Shown: one piece after another, positions 46,268-58,158 of the stretch
Layout of the letters: every line of letters starts with the position of its first letter
Numbering within the stretch: position 1 is the stretch's first letter
Origin: Lunularia cruciata
Lineage: Eukaryota; Streptophyta; Marchantiopsida; Lunulariales; Lunulariaceae
Length of the DNA stretch: 64,000 bases
NCBI GenBank assembly: GCA_948567375.1
Contig: OX419755.1
Location: 1,741,001 to 1,805,000 of the forward strand
Reading direction: 5' to 3'
Position numbers and translations under genes: made by a program
The notes under the pieces: model-generated
What the model was told of the DNA's origin: nothing
Database searches by the model: none
What the model saw: only the letters and a program-made list of their open reading frames with translations

Positions 46268-49200
46268 GCTTGGATTTTATTACCTTCCAAACTAGCTCTC
46301 TTCTCCACAAATAATTTATTTATTTTATGAGTCTCCATCCATCTACCACTTATGAACTTCTTTCTTTCTTTCATGACTATCATCCAAATGAAGAGCTATA
46401 GCTTATGGCGTCCTTTGCTCATGCACTATTCCATTCTCTACATTTCTGGTTGGGCATGCCTTTGGGATCTCATTTTTGAACAATAGATTATACAAACCAT
46501 ACACATAAACTACAAACCAAAAGAGAGACTGATGTAAGGATTAAAAAAGCAAAGAAGAAAACAAAAGAAGGATATAAGATTGGCCTAACTACAACCAAAG
46601 AAGCACCTCTCTTCCAAACTCAATCTCAATTTTAGTTTTAATGAAAACCATAGATTTGGTGTTGCTCATGACTCCACATGCTAGTTTGGTGAGGTCTTCA
46701 ATCTAGTATCCACTCTTCACTTCTAACTTAGCTCTAAGTACATCTAGAACCTGAATTCTTCTCAGCACCTTAGACATGGTTTAGTCATGAACACACACTT
46801 GGCTCTTGTTATATAGCTCTTGGATTGGTGTAGAATATCTTTATCTTTATCTTTATCTTAATACCATCAAAATTTGATATTGCATGTAGTATACCATTGT
46901 TAAATGCCAGGGTTGTGCCAATATTTGTGCAAGCTCTATTAAGGTTGGAAATATGGCACCTGCATCTTCAGGTTTTGGAGGTTCACAACTACCTTCAAGC
47001 ATATTTAGTGGCTTGCCAATAAATTTCAATGCAGCATGTCACTATATAATATGATGTCCATAGCCATGTACGTGTTGCCATTGCACTCAACTATCATCAA
47101 CCATTTTCTATATTTGTTGGATTTTATTCAAATTGGATATAAAAAAATTTGACCTTGGTTCAATTAGCCTATCCTGATCTCATCTACCATTTTTGTTTTT
47201 GGTTGGGTTATACTAAACATGGATCTTGACTTTGAACATGGATCTTGACTTTGTTGACCATGGCTTGACTAACATTAGTCAACTTCATTAATATCCTACC
47301 TAAAAATCACTCACTATGGCCCCAACCTTGACTTTTCTCATCATACCCTTGATTTTGCTCAGCATTGCTTGAGCATTGTTCATCATAGCATCTAATTTGC
47401 TCACTAATACCGGAATTTACTTGCCAATCCTTTGATTGTACCTAAAATTGCTATGCATAAACTTGACTTCAAGTTCAATCTCAAACCTAGTATGGCATGC
47501 AAATTGATTTTGCTATAATTGGGTGTTAATCAATCATTGAGCAAGTTTGGAAATTAAATAACCTTGGTAGCAAAACAGTTCAAGTTGGTGATATTATAAA
47601 ACACTTCTTCCTATATTAAGAATTTCAACTATGAACTCCTCATAGTTTGAATGTGGATAAATCCTTCTTAGCAAATAACATGAGTGTGATTAGAAGAGAG
47701 CAAAAAGGGATGTGAGAGGAATTTCTTGAGTTGTAAGTGTACACTAGGTCATAATTTGCAAGTGAATAGATTATTCCTTCATTTTTAAAATTTTGGACAT
47801 TGGTATTTAAATTGAAGGCTCAAAAGAGTTTCCAAAAGAAGATAATAATATGGTTGGATCTTTCTAATGTTTTGAGTGCTTCTTTAAGTTAGAGAATGAT
47901 GAGTTCTTTTTTTTATTGTATCTTCTTACATTGATTTTATTGGAACCTAGTTGGAAAACTTTGGATAAGGAGGATAAATGTTATGGATATGTATAGTTCT
48001 GAGTATTTTGAAAGTTAGCATTTACTGATGTGAAGCAAGACATGATTGGATTATGTATTTGCCAGTATGGAGAGACATATGATGTAGCATCTTGTGTAAC
48101 TGTTATTATTTTATGTTACAGTTGCACCTTATATGTAGGGCTGTCTAGAGCGGCACAAGATAGATCATGCTCTATGTGTCATAGACTCTTTACATTAGCA
48201 AGGAGTAAAGATATAAGTAAGAAAGATTATGATTGGATTATCCACAATTGGCAATGGATCAGTGGAGATGCATGTGCAAGACAAGAAAAGATATTGAGAT
48301 CATTGATGTCCAAGATTATATGCTACATCAATCCTTTGTTGAACATTTTTTTTGTTTCTAGATTGAGTTGTAGGAGTGATTAGCGTTCAAAATGGGTTGT
48401 ATTTTCAACCTAATTGAGACCAATTCTGTAAAGTGTTGATCTTGATATAGAAATATCACCCTTGTTATTGTTGCATCCACTTTGAACAACTCCATAGAAT
48501 TTTAAAAATCAAATATGGTTGTGTGGAAGTCTTCCAAGTGGTTATGATAATAGCAAAGGAAGAAATTATTATGTCCATTAATTAGATGTTAGGTGCTTAT
48601 CAACTTCTTGTAATGGAGAAGGGACCTAGAAGTATTATAACTATTGCTTTTGAGAAGGCTTTATTTTCCCTTATTAATGATATTACTTCCTTTAGCATCA
48701 TTCTTATTTCCAATTACAACTTAGTACACATCTATTTGAAGTTGTTATACCAAGAAGTTGTGAGACTATATCACCTAATTGGAGTTGCTAATCCAAAAAT
48801 TTATGAGGCTATATCATGTAGCATAAAATTAATCTTAGATATCCACCCCAATTGAGTTACCTATAACTAGATGTTGAGAATGCTTCTAATAATGTCCTAG
48901 GTGTATCTATCTTTCAAGAGCTCAATGGAGGATCTTTAGCAAAAGTCTTATTCCTTTTGTGTGGTCATTTTGTGGTTCTCCTCCTTCTCTTTACTACTCA
49001 CATTGTTCTCTTAAGGGGAAGTAATTATTCTTCACTAAGTTGCTAATACACAAAAGAAATATCTCTTAGAGGAACCTTTATATGCCATTGCTCATTTTAA
49101 CTCTTTTTTCTATGAATTTTTCCATACCAATTGTTGTCTCCATTTTTGGACAATACACACTATAGACAATACACTCTAGACTATGATTATGAAAGCCTTT

Positions 49201-49339
49201 GACCACTTGACTATCAAGCTTCATTTTGTAAGCTTTAGAATCAAGATGTCATAGTATTGGGTTTGGTACTTTCAAGGTACATATATTTATTGATGGCTTA
49301 TGCAAAATTGGAGTGCAAATACAATATATGGACTTTTTA
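46268..49339. other. AT-rich decayed DNA, unassigned
   Basis: No domain that I can name. There is a short ATCTTT microsatellite at about 46839-46862. The frames at 48030-48383 (117 codons) and 48586-48855 (89 codons) are relatively long for this AT-rich context and both are on the plus strand, as is the copia-like trace downstream, so they may be parts of one decayed element, but they show no recognisable motif. Confidence 0.4.
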
Positions 49340-49500
49340 TATATTTCCTTTCTAGATGATATCTTGTATGTGGATGATCTTACTCTACTCAAAGATTTAT
49401 AGGTAGATTTGTAGATGATATCCTTTATGTAGATGACTTTCCTTTACTAGAGGATTTATAGGTGGCATTTGGTATACTTTCCTTTAGTATGGCTAATCAA
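49340..49500 (+). pseudogene. Possible copia-type reverse transcriptase trace
   Basis: Two adjacent, partly repeated segments read ILYVDDLTLLKDL (about 49360-49400) and VDDILYVDDFPLLEDL (about 49412-49460). YVDD in the context ILYVDDL is the RT signature of Ty1/copia elements. The segment looks duplicated (period about 60 bp). Nothing else of the polyprotein is readable, so confidence is modest. Confidence 0.45.
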
Positions 49501-49977
49501 TTAAAATACCTACTTTAGAGTACTTTCACCAGCTCTACATGGTGTTCTTGATTCATCTATTCAGTGTGCTTTCAAAGCATATTTTCACCCTTACTCTAGC
49601 AAGGATGCAAATTCTTGGATCCTAACTTGACCTTGCATTAGTATATTTTGACTTATACAAGCTATTTTTTCTACAACAGTGAAATTCTACCTAAGTTGGT
49701 ACACCAATGTACATATTCATTACTTCTGTGTAGTGTAGTGCTATCTTAGATACAATAGGGGTATATGACTTGTTGGACTTTAGGAGGATAGAGTGTAGCC
49801 ACCTATGATATAACTAGAAATAGCATTTGAAGTGGCATGGGAAAGTATGTACTTCACTTGGATGCAATGTTGGTATGCTGTGCAAACTATACAAGTTAAG
49901 ACACAATTGCATTTGGTTTGAGATGATTAAGTGATAATGGTGGATGTTATGGTTGTGAAACCAACAAGCCAAGTAAT

Positions 49978-50140
49978 CTTGGAAAGGGGATTACCGTCCT
50001 CTTAGTTGAGGAGCAATCAGAGTGACACTGACAAGTAATTTCATTTTTGTATATTATAGATTGCTTCAAATAGTAGTCTTGGAGAGGGGATTACCGTCCT
50101 CTTGGTTGAGGAGCAACCCGAGTGACAATGACAAGTAATT
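49978..50140. repeat. 63-bp direct repeat, 100 bp apart
   Basis: CTTGGAAAGGGGATTACCGT...ACAAGTAATT at 49978-50040 recurs at 50078-50140 with about five mismatches. It lies exactly where AT-rich transposon DNA gives way to the higher-GC gene region. Confidence 0.9.
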
Positions 50141-51542
50141 ACTTTGGGGAATGCTTTTTAAATATTCCGAAATTCCGATATTCCGCAGACTACTTTACTT
50201 ATATACATATACTTTACTACTAAAATATATATCGGACACTAAATGCAATATGACAACTTTTTCATTCTAATGCAATTAGAACTCCGAGTATTCTACGCGG
50301 TCGCCCTTTCCTCTCTTATGCAATTAGAACTTGGTACATTTTACCTCCTACGCTCGGCCTGGTGGAGTCTTCCATCCTTCTTGTTATCCTCGGTATATGG
50401 CGTGTCCGTCGTGTCGCGTTTCGAAATTGAACCACAGCGCTAAAATTCACCATAACATCCAAATCGACAATTTGAGGAAAGACTGAAGAGGCAGCATGTG
50501 TGGAGTGCGGAAAGCATGAACGGTCCTCCAAGGACTTCGTCTTTTGAGCACGATGACTCGGAATTACAAACTATGGCTTAAAAGACAAGTTGTGCTCACT
50601 GACAAAAGTGACTGTTTCCGCTAACCTTAATGCTGGCCGACGACACGACGAACGACACAGGCCGTGGTGTATCTGTTCTGTCCCGAACAAAACTATACCA
50701 ATCGTGACATTTTTGTCGCGATATATGAGTCCTAGCGTATTATTCAGTTTGAAACCTAAGTAAGTGTTGGTTGTTATTCGTCTGTGTTGGATGCATTCCT
50801 CTCATGGTCGCCTGTAGTAGATATACTGTAGCACAACCTACTACGTAATTTCGAGTTCTGAGTGCAGAGAGACCAGTCAATGAACCTTAACCATGTCTTG
50901 GCATATCATGCCTTCGGATGTGAAGAGAACGCCACCTGGACCGGTTTCGCGAGCAAAGACATCCATTCCCTTTGTTGCACGTTGTAAAGTGAGGTGCATA
51001 ATATTATCGCACTTATTTGTTCTTGACGACTAATTGGCGAAGAGTGACAATTTGAATTGGGTCAAGCCCGGAAGAATGGTCGTAGTACTAAGACCCCTTC
51101 TTGTCGAAAGAGATTATAGATAGGTGGCACACATTCACGTATTGTTGCAAGCATAAGAAGACTGCACAATGCACCTGCTGGAATTTGAGATCATTACATT
51201 ACATTATACTAGTACAAGAAATTACGGCATTGGTTCGCAGCGCCGAGTATGGTCTATACATGTCCCATGTTGGGAAGAATTTCCTGAACTCTACCAAACC
51301 TTTTTATAGGTAGCTATGCACTGCAGGCGAAAAAATGCAATGCAGGCGAATTGGTTTGTTAACGGTCAAAAAATTTGTTGCCGGAGGCGTTGTCTGTCAT
51401 ATTACACAACCTACTGAACATCTGTACATGAAACTCGGAGCACAACTTATTGCTCGATCATTATCAAAATTGTAACACCGGCTGGTGAGTAGCAGGTGCT
51501 TCGGTCTTAGGGATCCCACGAAGTGTAGATCACAATCGCGTT
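50141..51542. other. Downstream flank of the first SAUR gene, nothing recognised
   Basis: More balanced composition. No second gene or RNA gene is seen. The sequence nearest 51542 is the 3' side of the minus-strand SAUR gene and should hold its 3' UTR and polyadenylation site, though I cannot point to a canonical AATAAA. Confidence 0.5.
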
Positions 51543-52232
51543 TCAAGCATCAGAAGCATGACAACTGTACGCATCCTCAGCATCGGCTTGTTGTGCATGC
51601 CACAAGCTGTCGTCAACCGCTCTCACAACTTGCAGAAACAAAGCGGGATCGCAAACAATTGCAACCCCTTTGTCTACAGAGAAGTCTTCACCAAACTCAT
51701 CTTCAGAACATTTCAGCAGGACTTGAAACAGAGGATGAGCAAGAAGCTTCCGGCTTATGACGTACTTGACGCTCTCGTCAATTCGCGGGCCGACATAGAC
51801 AGTCAGGTATTGGGACGACTTTCCGAATGGTATCTTGTCGACTAATACCGGCCTTCTCTCACCAGACGAGTGTTTGCTAACCTTTCGTTTCACAGGAGCG
51901 CCAGCAGTTCTCTTTGTATGCGAAGAAGAGGATCCAGATGTGGCTGTACTTGAACTAGATATGGAACAAGCATCCGAGGATACGTCAGAGAACGAGCCGG
52001 AGTCAGACAATCTTGCGTTGGTGGTGAACTCCTCACTGTTGCAGGAGCTGGTGGAAGGGGAAAGGCCAGAATTTCGGTTTGCCGGTTGCAAAGCGCTACG
52101 AACAAACGACCACGAGAAGTTGCCTCGAGATAAGCTTCTGGAGAAGAAGTGAGGTTTCCTAGATCGTGATTTCTCGTCAATGCTACTGCCCTGAGCCATC
52201 CTCGAGCCATTTTTCTCATCTACACTGGCCAT
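51543..52232 (-). CDS. SAUR family auxin-responsive protein
   Basis: 229 residues, intronless. The SAUR domain spans about residues 132-208: KIPFGKSSQYLTVYVGPR, then VKYVISRKLLAHPLFQVLL, SEDEFGED and AIVCDPALFLQVV. These correspond to the family's VPKGxxxVYVG, HPLFQxLL, EEEFGF and IPCxxxxF signatures. SAUR proteins are short, auxin-induced regulators of cell expansion; characterised plant members inhibit PP2C.D phosphatases and so activate plasma-membrane H+-ATPases. Here the N-terminal extension of about 130 residues is long for the family and very Ser-rich (SSSSTATSGSSSSH), with basic patches. I chose the ATG at 52232, the first in the open frame; a second Met is at residue 12. Paralogue at 57511-58158. 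Whether auxin controls it cannot be judged here. Confidence 0.93.
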   Translation of the reverse strand: MASVDEKNGSRMAQGSSIDEKSRSRKPHFFSRSLSRGNFSWSFVRSALQPANRNSGLSPSTSSCNSEEFTTNARLSDSGSFSDVSSDACSISSSSTATSGSSSSHTKRTAGAPVKRKVSKHSSGERRPVLVDKIPFGKSSQYLTVYVGPRIDESVKYVISRKLLAHPLFQVLLKCSEDEFGEDFSVDKGVAIVCDPALFLQVVRAVDDSLWHAQQADAEDAYSCHASDA

Positions 52233-55200
52233 CGTGTTTCCCTAGGTAATCACCCTCGTATTTTTTGTGTCTCCTCTGAACAACGTCTCTTCTATTCCAT
52301 TCTCATCGAATCGATTTTCCTGGCTCGGTCACTTCCTCCAATCGTCTTCTCAGTCCGTGTCTTCTTGGACACTCAGCTCTTGTCACAGCTGCATTCTGGA
52401 ATTTGTGTTTGAACAGAACTCGAGTAGATCGCTTGGTTTTGTATCCTTGGGTACGCGGTTCATATGGGATGTCAGGAGTTGGGTGAGGACAACGTGGTCA
52501 TTCTAGGCTTGTCTAGAGTGCGGAGGACATAGAGTCAGGCGGACTGCTCACAGCATGACACGAGGACGGAAAGAAATCCCTTCCTTGCGCTCGCCGAGAA
52601 GAATTAACACGTGGAATCTGATCAATTTTTCAGCATGTGCTGCTTTGTCAGAGTGAACCCGGGCCGACGATATCAGTCCGACAAAGTGAGCAGTCAAGTC
52701 AATTAATTGGACGACCGAGAGAACTACTACTGATCTAGCTCAAACCATGCTGTAGCAAGTTTGAGCTAGATCTACCCCAGTTTTGTCCTGCCTCTGTGGC
52801 ATTTGGTCACTGTTTCGGGGTCTCGGAATCAATTTCTTGGATCCCGCTGAGCCGATCTTTGTCCGCTTTTTCAATGATAGTTTTAACGTCGAGGGCATGG
52901 AAATATCGCAACCTATATTACTATGGTTGGAGCAGCCTAGCACCGTACTCGGTAATGCACCGACCATCTTTGTAGCGACCACAGTAAAAGCTGTGATTCA
53001 CTTTATGCACCGTTCCTGTTCAGTCCGGAGTCCCCAGGCATTTGGAAAGGAGCCCAGATTTTGAATTTATTGTCAATGGCTGAACTGAACACAAATTAAT
53101 GGCAGATCGTCGATGAATTCGTGCTTTAGAACAAGGCCCCACAAGTACTTCAACTTAAAGTAGGAAAGACATGCCCAAGGGCTCTGCCATCAAAGAGCAT
53201 CGCATGGATTTCACCAACTTTAAAGTAGAATCTTTCCACATCCCAATTTCCTCACTTTTACGTCCATCGATAGAATTTTGAACTCGACGTCGTCGTTAAA
53301 TGTAGTTTTGGGCCAAGGGTTTTCGTATCCTCTCGGTTTCCTAAAGGACATAAGTTATTTCAACGCTATTCCATGAGCAAGATGAATTTGAATGTAATTT
53401 CAACACGAGTGCTTTTCATTGTTATCTTTCTTTCAAGCTTCGCGAGAATAGCGTCTGAAGATAGCCTGTGGGCTAGATTGCGCACCGTTCCGCACAGAGG
53501 CAAGGTCCAATAAGGAATTTAGGATGCGGCTGGTCCAGTCTCCCTCCACATAACCGTAGAGCACAGGCACAGGACTCAATTCACTGGTACGTCTACTCGG
53601 AAAGATCTGAATATCTCCCACTTCCTGGTCCTGAAATTATTAGCAATTTCACTGGTTCGAACACGTTTCATTATCATGATATCCATTATGGTTCCTACAT
53701 GGGAAGCCGGCAAGCAAATCCGCAACGACCATGTGTACGTATACAGTTGAGCAGCAACACAGTTTGAATCCTGGGGGTCCCATTCCTTATTTCGGTATCT
53801 AGCTCGTTGGAAGCCTTTAGCTTCGCGGAGCCCACTGGAATTAGACCGCACCACACGACCGTACGATTACGGACCCGCTCGGTAGACGATGAAGTCCAGA
53901 CGCGAGCAGTTCCGTTACAGCAACTCTGTACTTGCGCGTTCACCCGTCATAATAACTTGCAATATCGTAGGATGGTCCAGATTCAAGAGGTTCTAAACTT
54001 TTGTCAGACTATCAATTCCTCATCTGATTTCACACTCGTGGAACCATATGTTGTAGCCCATCCCGCGAGTGAACTTTATACGGCTTCTGCACCCACTTTT
54101 AAGAAGGTGGTACACCCTGACTTTTTATTATTAGAAGCAATTGCTTTCTTTTGCCACTGAACTCACGGACAGAGCACTGACTCTTCAATTCGTTACGTGA
54201 AGTCGTTTTCTTATTCACGAAATTGAGATCCCAGCACGAATTTGAGTCCAACGAACATGAGCAACAACATGCTCCCATTGGACCCGAGACTGATTTGCGA
54301 TGTTCTTTCTGCCCGCAGGAGTTCTTCGCAGTACAGTATCTATATACGATGAAAGTCGTAAACCAGCGGTATCGCCGATGTGGAAAATATATACTGTATT
54401 TAAAACTGTATTAGCTACCATAGTAGCTACTGAACTCTGTTCCAGATGGCGCAACTTTGCGCAGAACTCCCGAGCTGTCTCACCGAAATCTTCCACTTCA
54501 CAATCTTCAGAGATGGACTAAACATTACTCCAACTTTGGCACTACGACTTTACGGCACCTCAAGTTGACAGAATACCAAATAGAACCCGTAGATTTCACG
54601 TGTCCGACGTGTCTTCCGTCCTTCATACTTGGCAATGTCAGCTCCGTGTTGGCAAGATGGGTCAATGCAAAAAAATCCACCTGTCAGGCAGTCCGGCGAA
54701 TAGAAAATATCCGATAGATGGTTTACCTCGAGATTTTCTCTTAGTTATGGTAAAGTTAAATCAAATTCCTTTTTATTTATTTGATCCCAAATCCGTGTCT
54801 TGTCCGAAAGTTTGATCTTTTCTCGATGAACCACGGTCGGTTTTCTGGCGAGATTCTAATCGGGCTCGAACTCCCCACCCGGTCCAAAAGTTTGAAGATT
54901 TTAGTTGAATTCCAGTCTTTTCTCTCTGCCGGAACTCGACACGACATCTAGACTTGATTAAATTTTTAACAGCTCAACCCCAAGCCCAAACTTCGGCCAT
55001 CTACCCGCGACTCTAAATCCTTATGGTTGAATTCCAGTCCTGACCATAAGTTTAATTTCTTGCTCTTCGCGCTTGGACTCCAAACCGCGCCGGATTCTCT
55101 ATACGCCAAGTAGACTTGCCTAAGAGGCGTACTGGAAGGTCGATGTGCCAAAGTTAGGGTAAACGGTTCATTTCTGCAGAGTCTTTCAATCCTTTCGCGC

Positions 55201-56392
55201 AGAAAACTCCATGGTACGGCTGTTGTCAGACTGTTTCACGGAATGATAGCTGCAGTTAACTTTTGATGTTTGTTTTATGCTAGCGCAGTAAGAATGTAGC
55301 GAGCGAAAGGACGATGTCTTTCGACCCCTTAATAATTTAAATAACTCAAGCCTGAGAATGAAGGGTGTCAGAGGAAATTCTGTCAGGTCTGTCCCAGAAT
55401 GAATCCTTGCAAAGACTACGCCTAAAACGACACGTATGGCCCCTCCAGTACTTTCGCAAAATATCCAGGTACGGAAATATCTTGTTATACCGTCCGAGTT
55501 ACGGCAAAATTGCTACAAATTTATCCCATCAGGAATTCTGCGATCACGTACCTCAGTTCGCTACATGGCTATTCGGGAACGGCCGTTGAGGGCAAAGTAA
55601 ACAGAAGGCCACTTCACATGGCTCAATGCTGTACGTCAGTTTTGACGTCGTCAGCCTCTAAAACATTGACGGTAAGACTATCATCATGTGTCCATGGGAG
55701 TGCATAGGTCCGGCAGTTAATTTGGACGTACGTCAACCTCATATGTATACTTGTGATGGCAGGTCACTTTGGATTATTGACGGGCATTAACAGATAACCA
55801 GTTCTCGAACTAGGTTATATAAAGTAAAGAGTTCGGGGCTTGCAAATCAATATTTTTTGTTTTTCACATTCGTTTCAACAAAGGAGTGCTCATCAAATTT
55901 AGCTTTTAGTTTTCTTATATGTAGATGAATTTTTGACAAGATAAACTTTTATGATTTCATATTTTTCTGATTGATGGAGTCTTAAACAGAAAATCTGATG
56001 GAATTAATCACATTAGTAAGGGGAGAAAAAATTTATGAATAAAAGGAAGATATTACACTCGAGTACTGGAACTGGTTCTCGTTGATAAGCAATTTTTTTT
56101 CTATCTCAAAGAAGAATATTAATAAAATGCTTTCATTCTTAAGTCACACATGACCAACATTGAATAATGGTCCAAAAATGGAAAAGGTAAAACATCTGCA
56201 TCCAGTCTCGAAGGTCAAAACTTAAAAATCGATTTGTATTTACTTGGCAAGACTAAACACTCGGTCTCGCGAAGACAGGAAGTCGGAAGGTTCATGCTCG
56301 GGAAAACTTAAACCTGAATACCGATAATTCTATTGCAGGTTGTATCACCCGACCCATTAATCTAGAAAATTCCCGATTCCGAAGGGCTCAAA
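52233..56392. other. Intergenic region between the two SAUR genes
   Basis: Over 4 kb with no recognisable domain, RNA gene or transposon. It contains the upstream side of the first SAUR gene (immediately above 52232) and, towards 55.8-56.1 kb, an AT-rich stretch. Open frames of 60 to 117 codons, for example 53807-54160, overlap on both strands and have no family resemblance. Confidence 0.5.
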
Positions 56393-56471
56393 CGGAGCTA
56401 GGACTGCCTGACGTATAGGCCCCGGCAGAGGGTTTGAACGTCAGGCAGACCTGACGTGCACATGAGCTCCG
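56393..56471. repeat. Nested inverted repeat (hairpin)
   Basis: CTGCCTGACGT at 56404-56414 and ACGTCAGGCAG at 56438-56448 are perfect 11-bp complements with a 23-base loop. An outer pair, CGGAGCT (56393-56399) and AGCTCCG (56465-56471), encloses them, and CCTGACGT recurs at 56450. It could be a structured RNA or a small decayed terminal-inverted-repeat element. Confidence 0.7.
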
Positions 56472-57510
56472 TCAAAATTGTAGTTGCCGGACTTTGTTTT
56501 AGTGGGCCGCCGGAACCCAAAAGAGCCATGTGAATCCCGTAAGAGTCCTGTACCTTCAGGTCCTTCGAGCAAAAGCGGTTCAAAACCGGCCTTCGTTCGT
56601 TTCAGAAATGCATGTACACCAACTTGATAGATTACAAATGGATAGCGGGCGTCCATTTCTACTGTAGTGTTGGTACATTACTTGATGTATCTCACAGTAC
56701 CTGGTTAAGAACTAATAACAGGCGCAACATTATCCACCAAGAGTACTTATAGCATTATCGTGCCTTGGGAAGGTCTCCAAGTGTGGACCGTTTATAATTG
56801 ACGCATCGAGGGTAAGTACATGCAAGTCATATTTACAGTTGCTGTGTCAGAACTTGTCTGATGATTATGATGGGCTTTAGTTGAATGAATAGAAGTTGTA
56901 GACCATTGACACAAAAATTGGCATGGCTGCTAAATCCTGGTGCCCTCGATGCAGTGGTCAATACAACCACAATCAGGGAGGTAATCTGATATGAATTTTA
57001 TGAGGTTGATATTAGCACCAAAGAAACTATGATGAAGCCTTCCTGCTGTACATACATGCCCTAAAAACGGAGGTAATCTAGTGAGGTTAATTCGTGATAT
57101 GATTGAAGCCGGCCACTGTTGCTCTGTTGCTCTGTTTCTCTGAGATACTTTTGATCTTTGGCTGCAACTGTCAGAACGTTACTTAGGACATTGATGTCTG
57201 CACCTCCCCACTTCGGCGCAGAGGTACAGATATCTCCAAGTGAATCCAAGTGCTGGATGTAGAACTCCAGTGGCGACACCGTTATCAACAAGTGAAGCAT
57301 TTAGTGATCAGCTTTCTCCATCGATTCGGACGCTGGTAATAATGCACCGTGCTCAGTCATTCTCGTATGGGAAAGTAAACCCCTCTATACATGAGTGCGA
57401 TAAATACCAACACTGCTAGTTAATTTGCAAAGGCCGTAGCACTGGCTTAAGTCCTCCGTGCTTTCATGTGGAATTCTTATAATTACAGTGTTTCAGACAT
57501 GGGCACCTTA
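56472..57510. other. Downstream flank of the second SAUR gene, nothing recognised
   Basis: No domain or RNA gene is seen. The part close to 57510 is expected to contain the 3' UTR of the minus-strand SAUR gene. Confidence 0.5.
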
Positions 57511-58158
57511 TCACCTGTCCAGCTCGCTCACTCGATGTTTTCGTTCACACCTCAAACTCTCCTCCACCGCTCTTACCACCTGTAAGAATAATGCGGGATC
57601 GCACACGAGTGCCACTCCTTTTTTCACAGGGTAATCTTCGCCAAATTCGTCCTCTGAGCACTTCAGCAAGACTTGAAAGAGTGGGTGTGTCAGGAGAGTT
57701 CTGCTGATTACAAATTTCACACTCTTCTCAAGACGGGCTCCAACGTACACGGTCAAATACTTTGACGACTTGCCAAAAGGTACCCTCTTCAAAAGAACTG
57801 GTTTTCTAATGTCTGTGGAGGACCTGCAGACTTTGGATCCCTTGCGTTTCGTGGGGATCCATGGTGCTGTCTTCAACTGGAAGATTGACGAGGTGGGCTT
57901 GAACGAGATCCAGCTCAAAGCCGAACTGCTACTCGATTTTGCTATAAAGTTGGTCGAAACGGATCTCGAATTCCAGGATCCACCGTCGCTGGTTGAAGAG
58001 AAGTACACAGACCCGCTTGTAAAGGAGGAGCTCTCTGCCTCAATGTATGTGGGCATCGAGAAAGCATCGGAAACGAGTTGAGAATGACTGGCGCTAGAAA
58101 TTTCCGCGTCCTTGTTGGACAAAATACCTGACTCGCTCTTCCTCTTTACACCCGCCAT
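57511..58158 (-). CDS. SAUR family auxin-responsive protein
   Basis: 215 residues, intronless, paralogous to the gene at 51543-52232. The SAUR domain is at about residues 123-203: LKRVPFGKSSKYLTVYVG, VKFVISRTLLTHPLFQVLL, SEDEFGEDYPV and ALVCDPALFLQVVRAV. The two proteins are very similar across this domain but differ almost completely in the 120-residue N-terminal part, which here is again Ser-rich (SSSSSALSW) and starts with a basic patch (MAGVKRKSE). The start at 58158 is the first ATG of the frame. Same strand, about 5.3 kb from its paralogue: an old tandem duplication typical of SAUR clusters. A 103-codon frame on the opposite strand (57770-58081) is a shadow of this gene. Confidence 0.93.
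   Translation of the reverse strand: MAGVKRKSESGILSNKDAEISSASHSQLVSDAFSMPTYIEAESSSFTSGSVYFSSTSDGGSWNSRSVSTNFIAKSSSSSALSWISFKPTSSIFQLKTAPWIPTKRKGSKVCRSSTDIRKPVLLKRVPFGKSSKYLTVYVGARLEKSVKFVISRTLLTHPLFQVLLKCSEDEFGEDYPVKKGVALVCDPALFLQVVRAVEESLRCERKHRVSELDR

Noticed and set aside
48030-48383. Plus-strand frame of 117 codons
   Set aside because: I considered a copia gag or integrase piece but could not match any motif; left as unassigned.
51835-52152. Plus-strand frame of 105 codons opposite the first SAUR gene
   Set aside because: Antisense shadow of the Ser-rich SAUR N-terminus; acidic composition is only the complement of Ser codons.
53807-54160. Plus-strand frame of 117 codons between the SAUR genes
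   Set aside because: No family resemblance and overlapping frames of similar length on the opposite strand.
57770-58081. Plus-strand frame of 103 codons opposite the second SAUR gene
   Set aside because: It is the reverse complement of the conserved SAUR coding region, has no family resemblance, and its openness follows from the coding strand's codon use.
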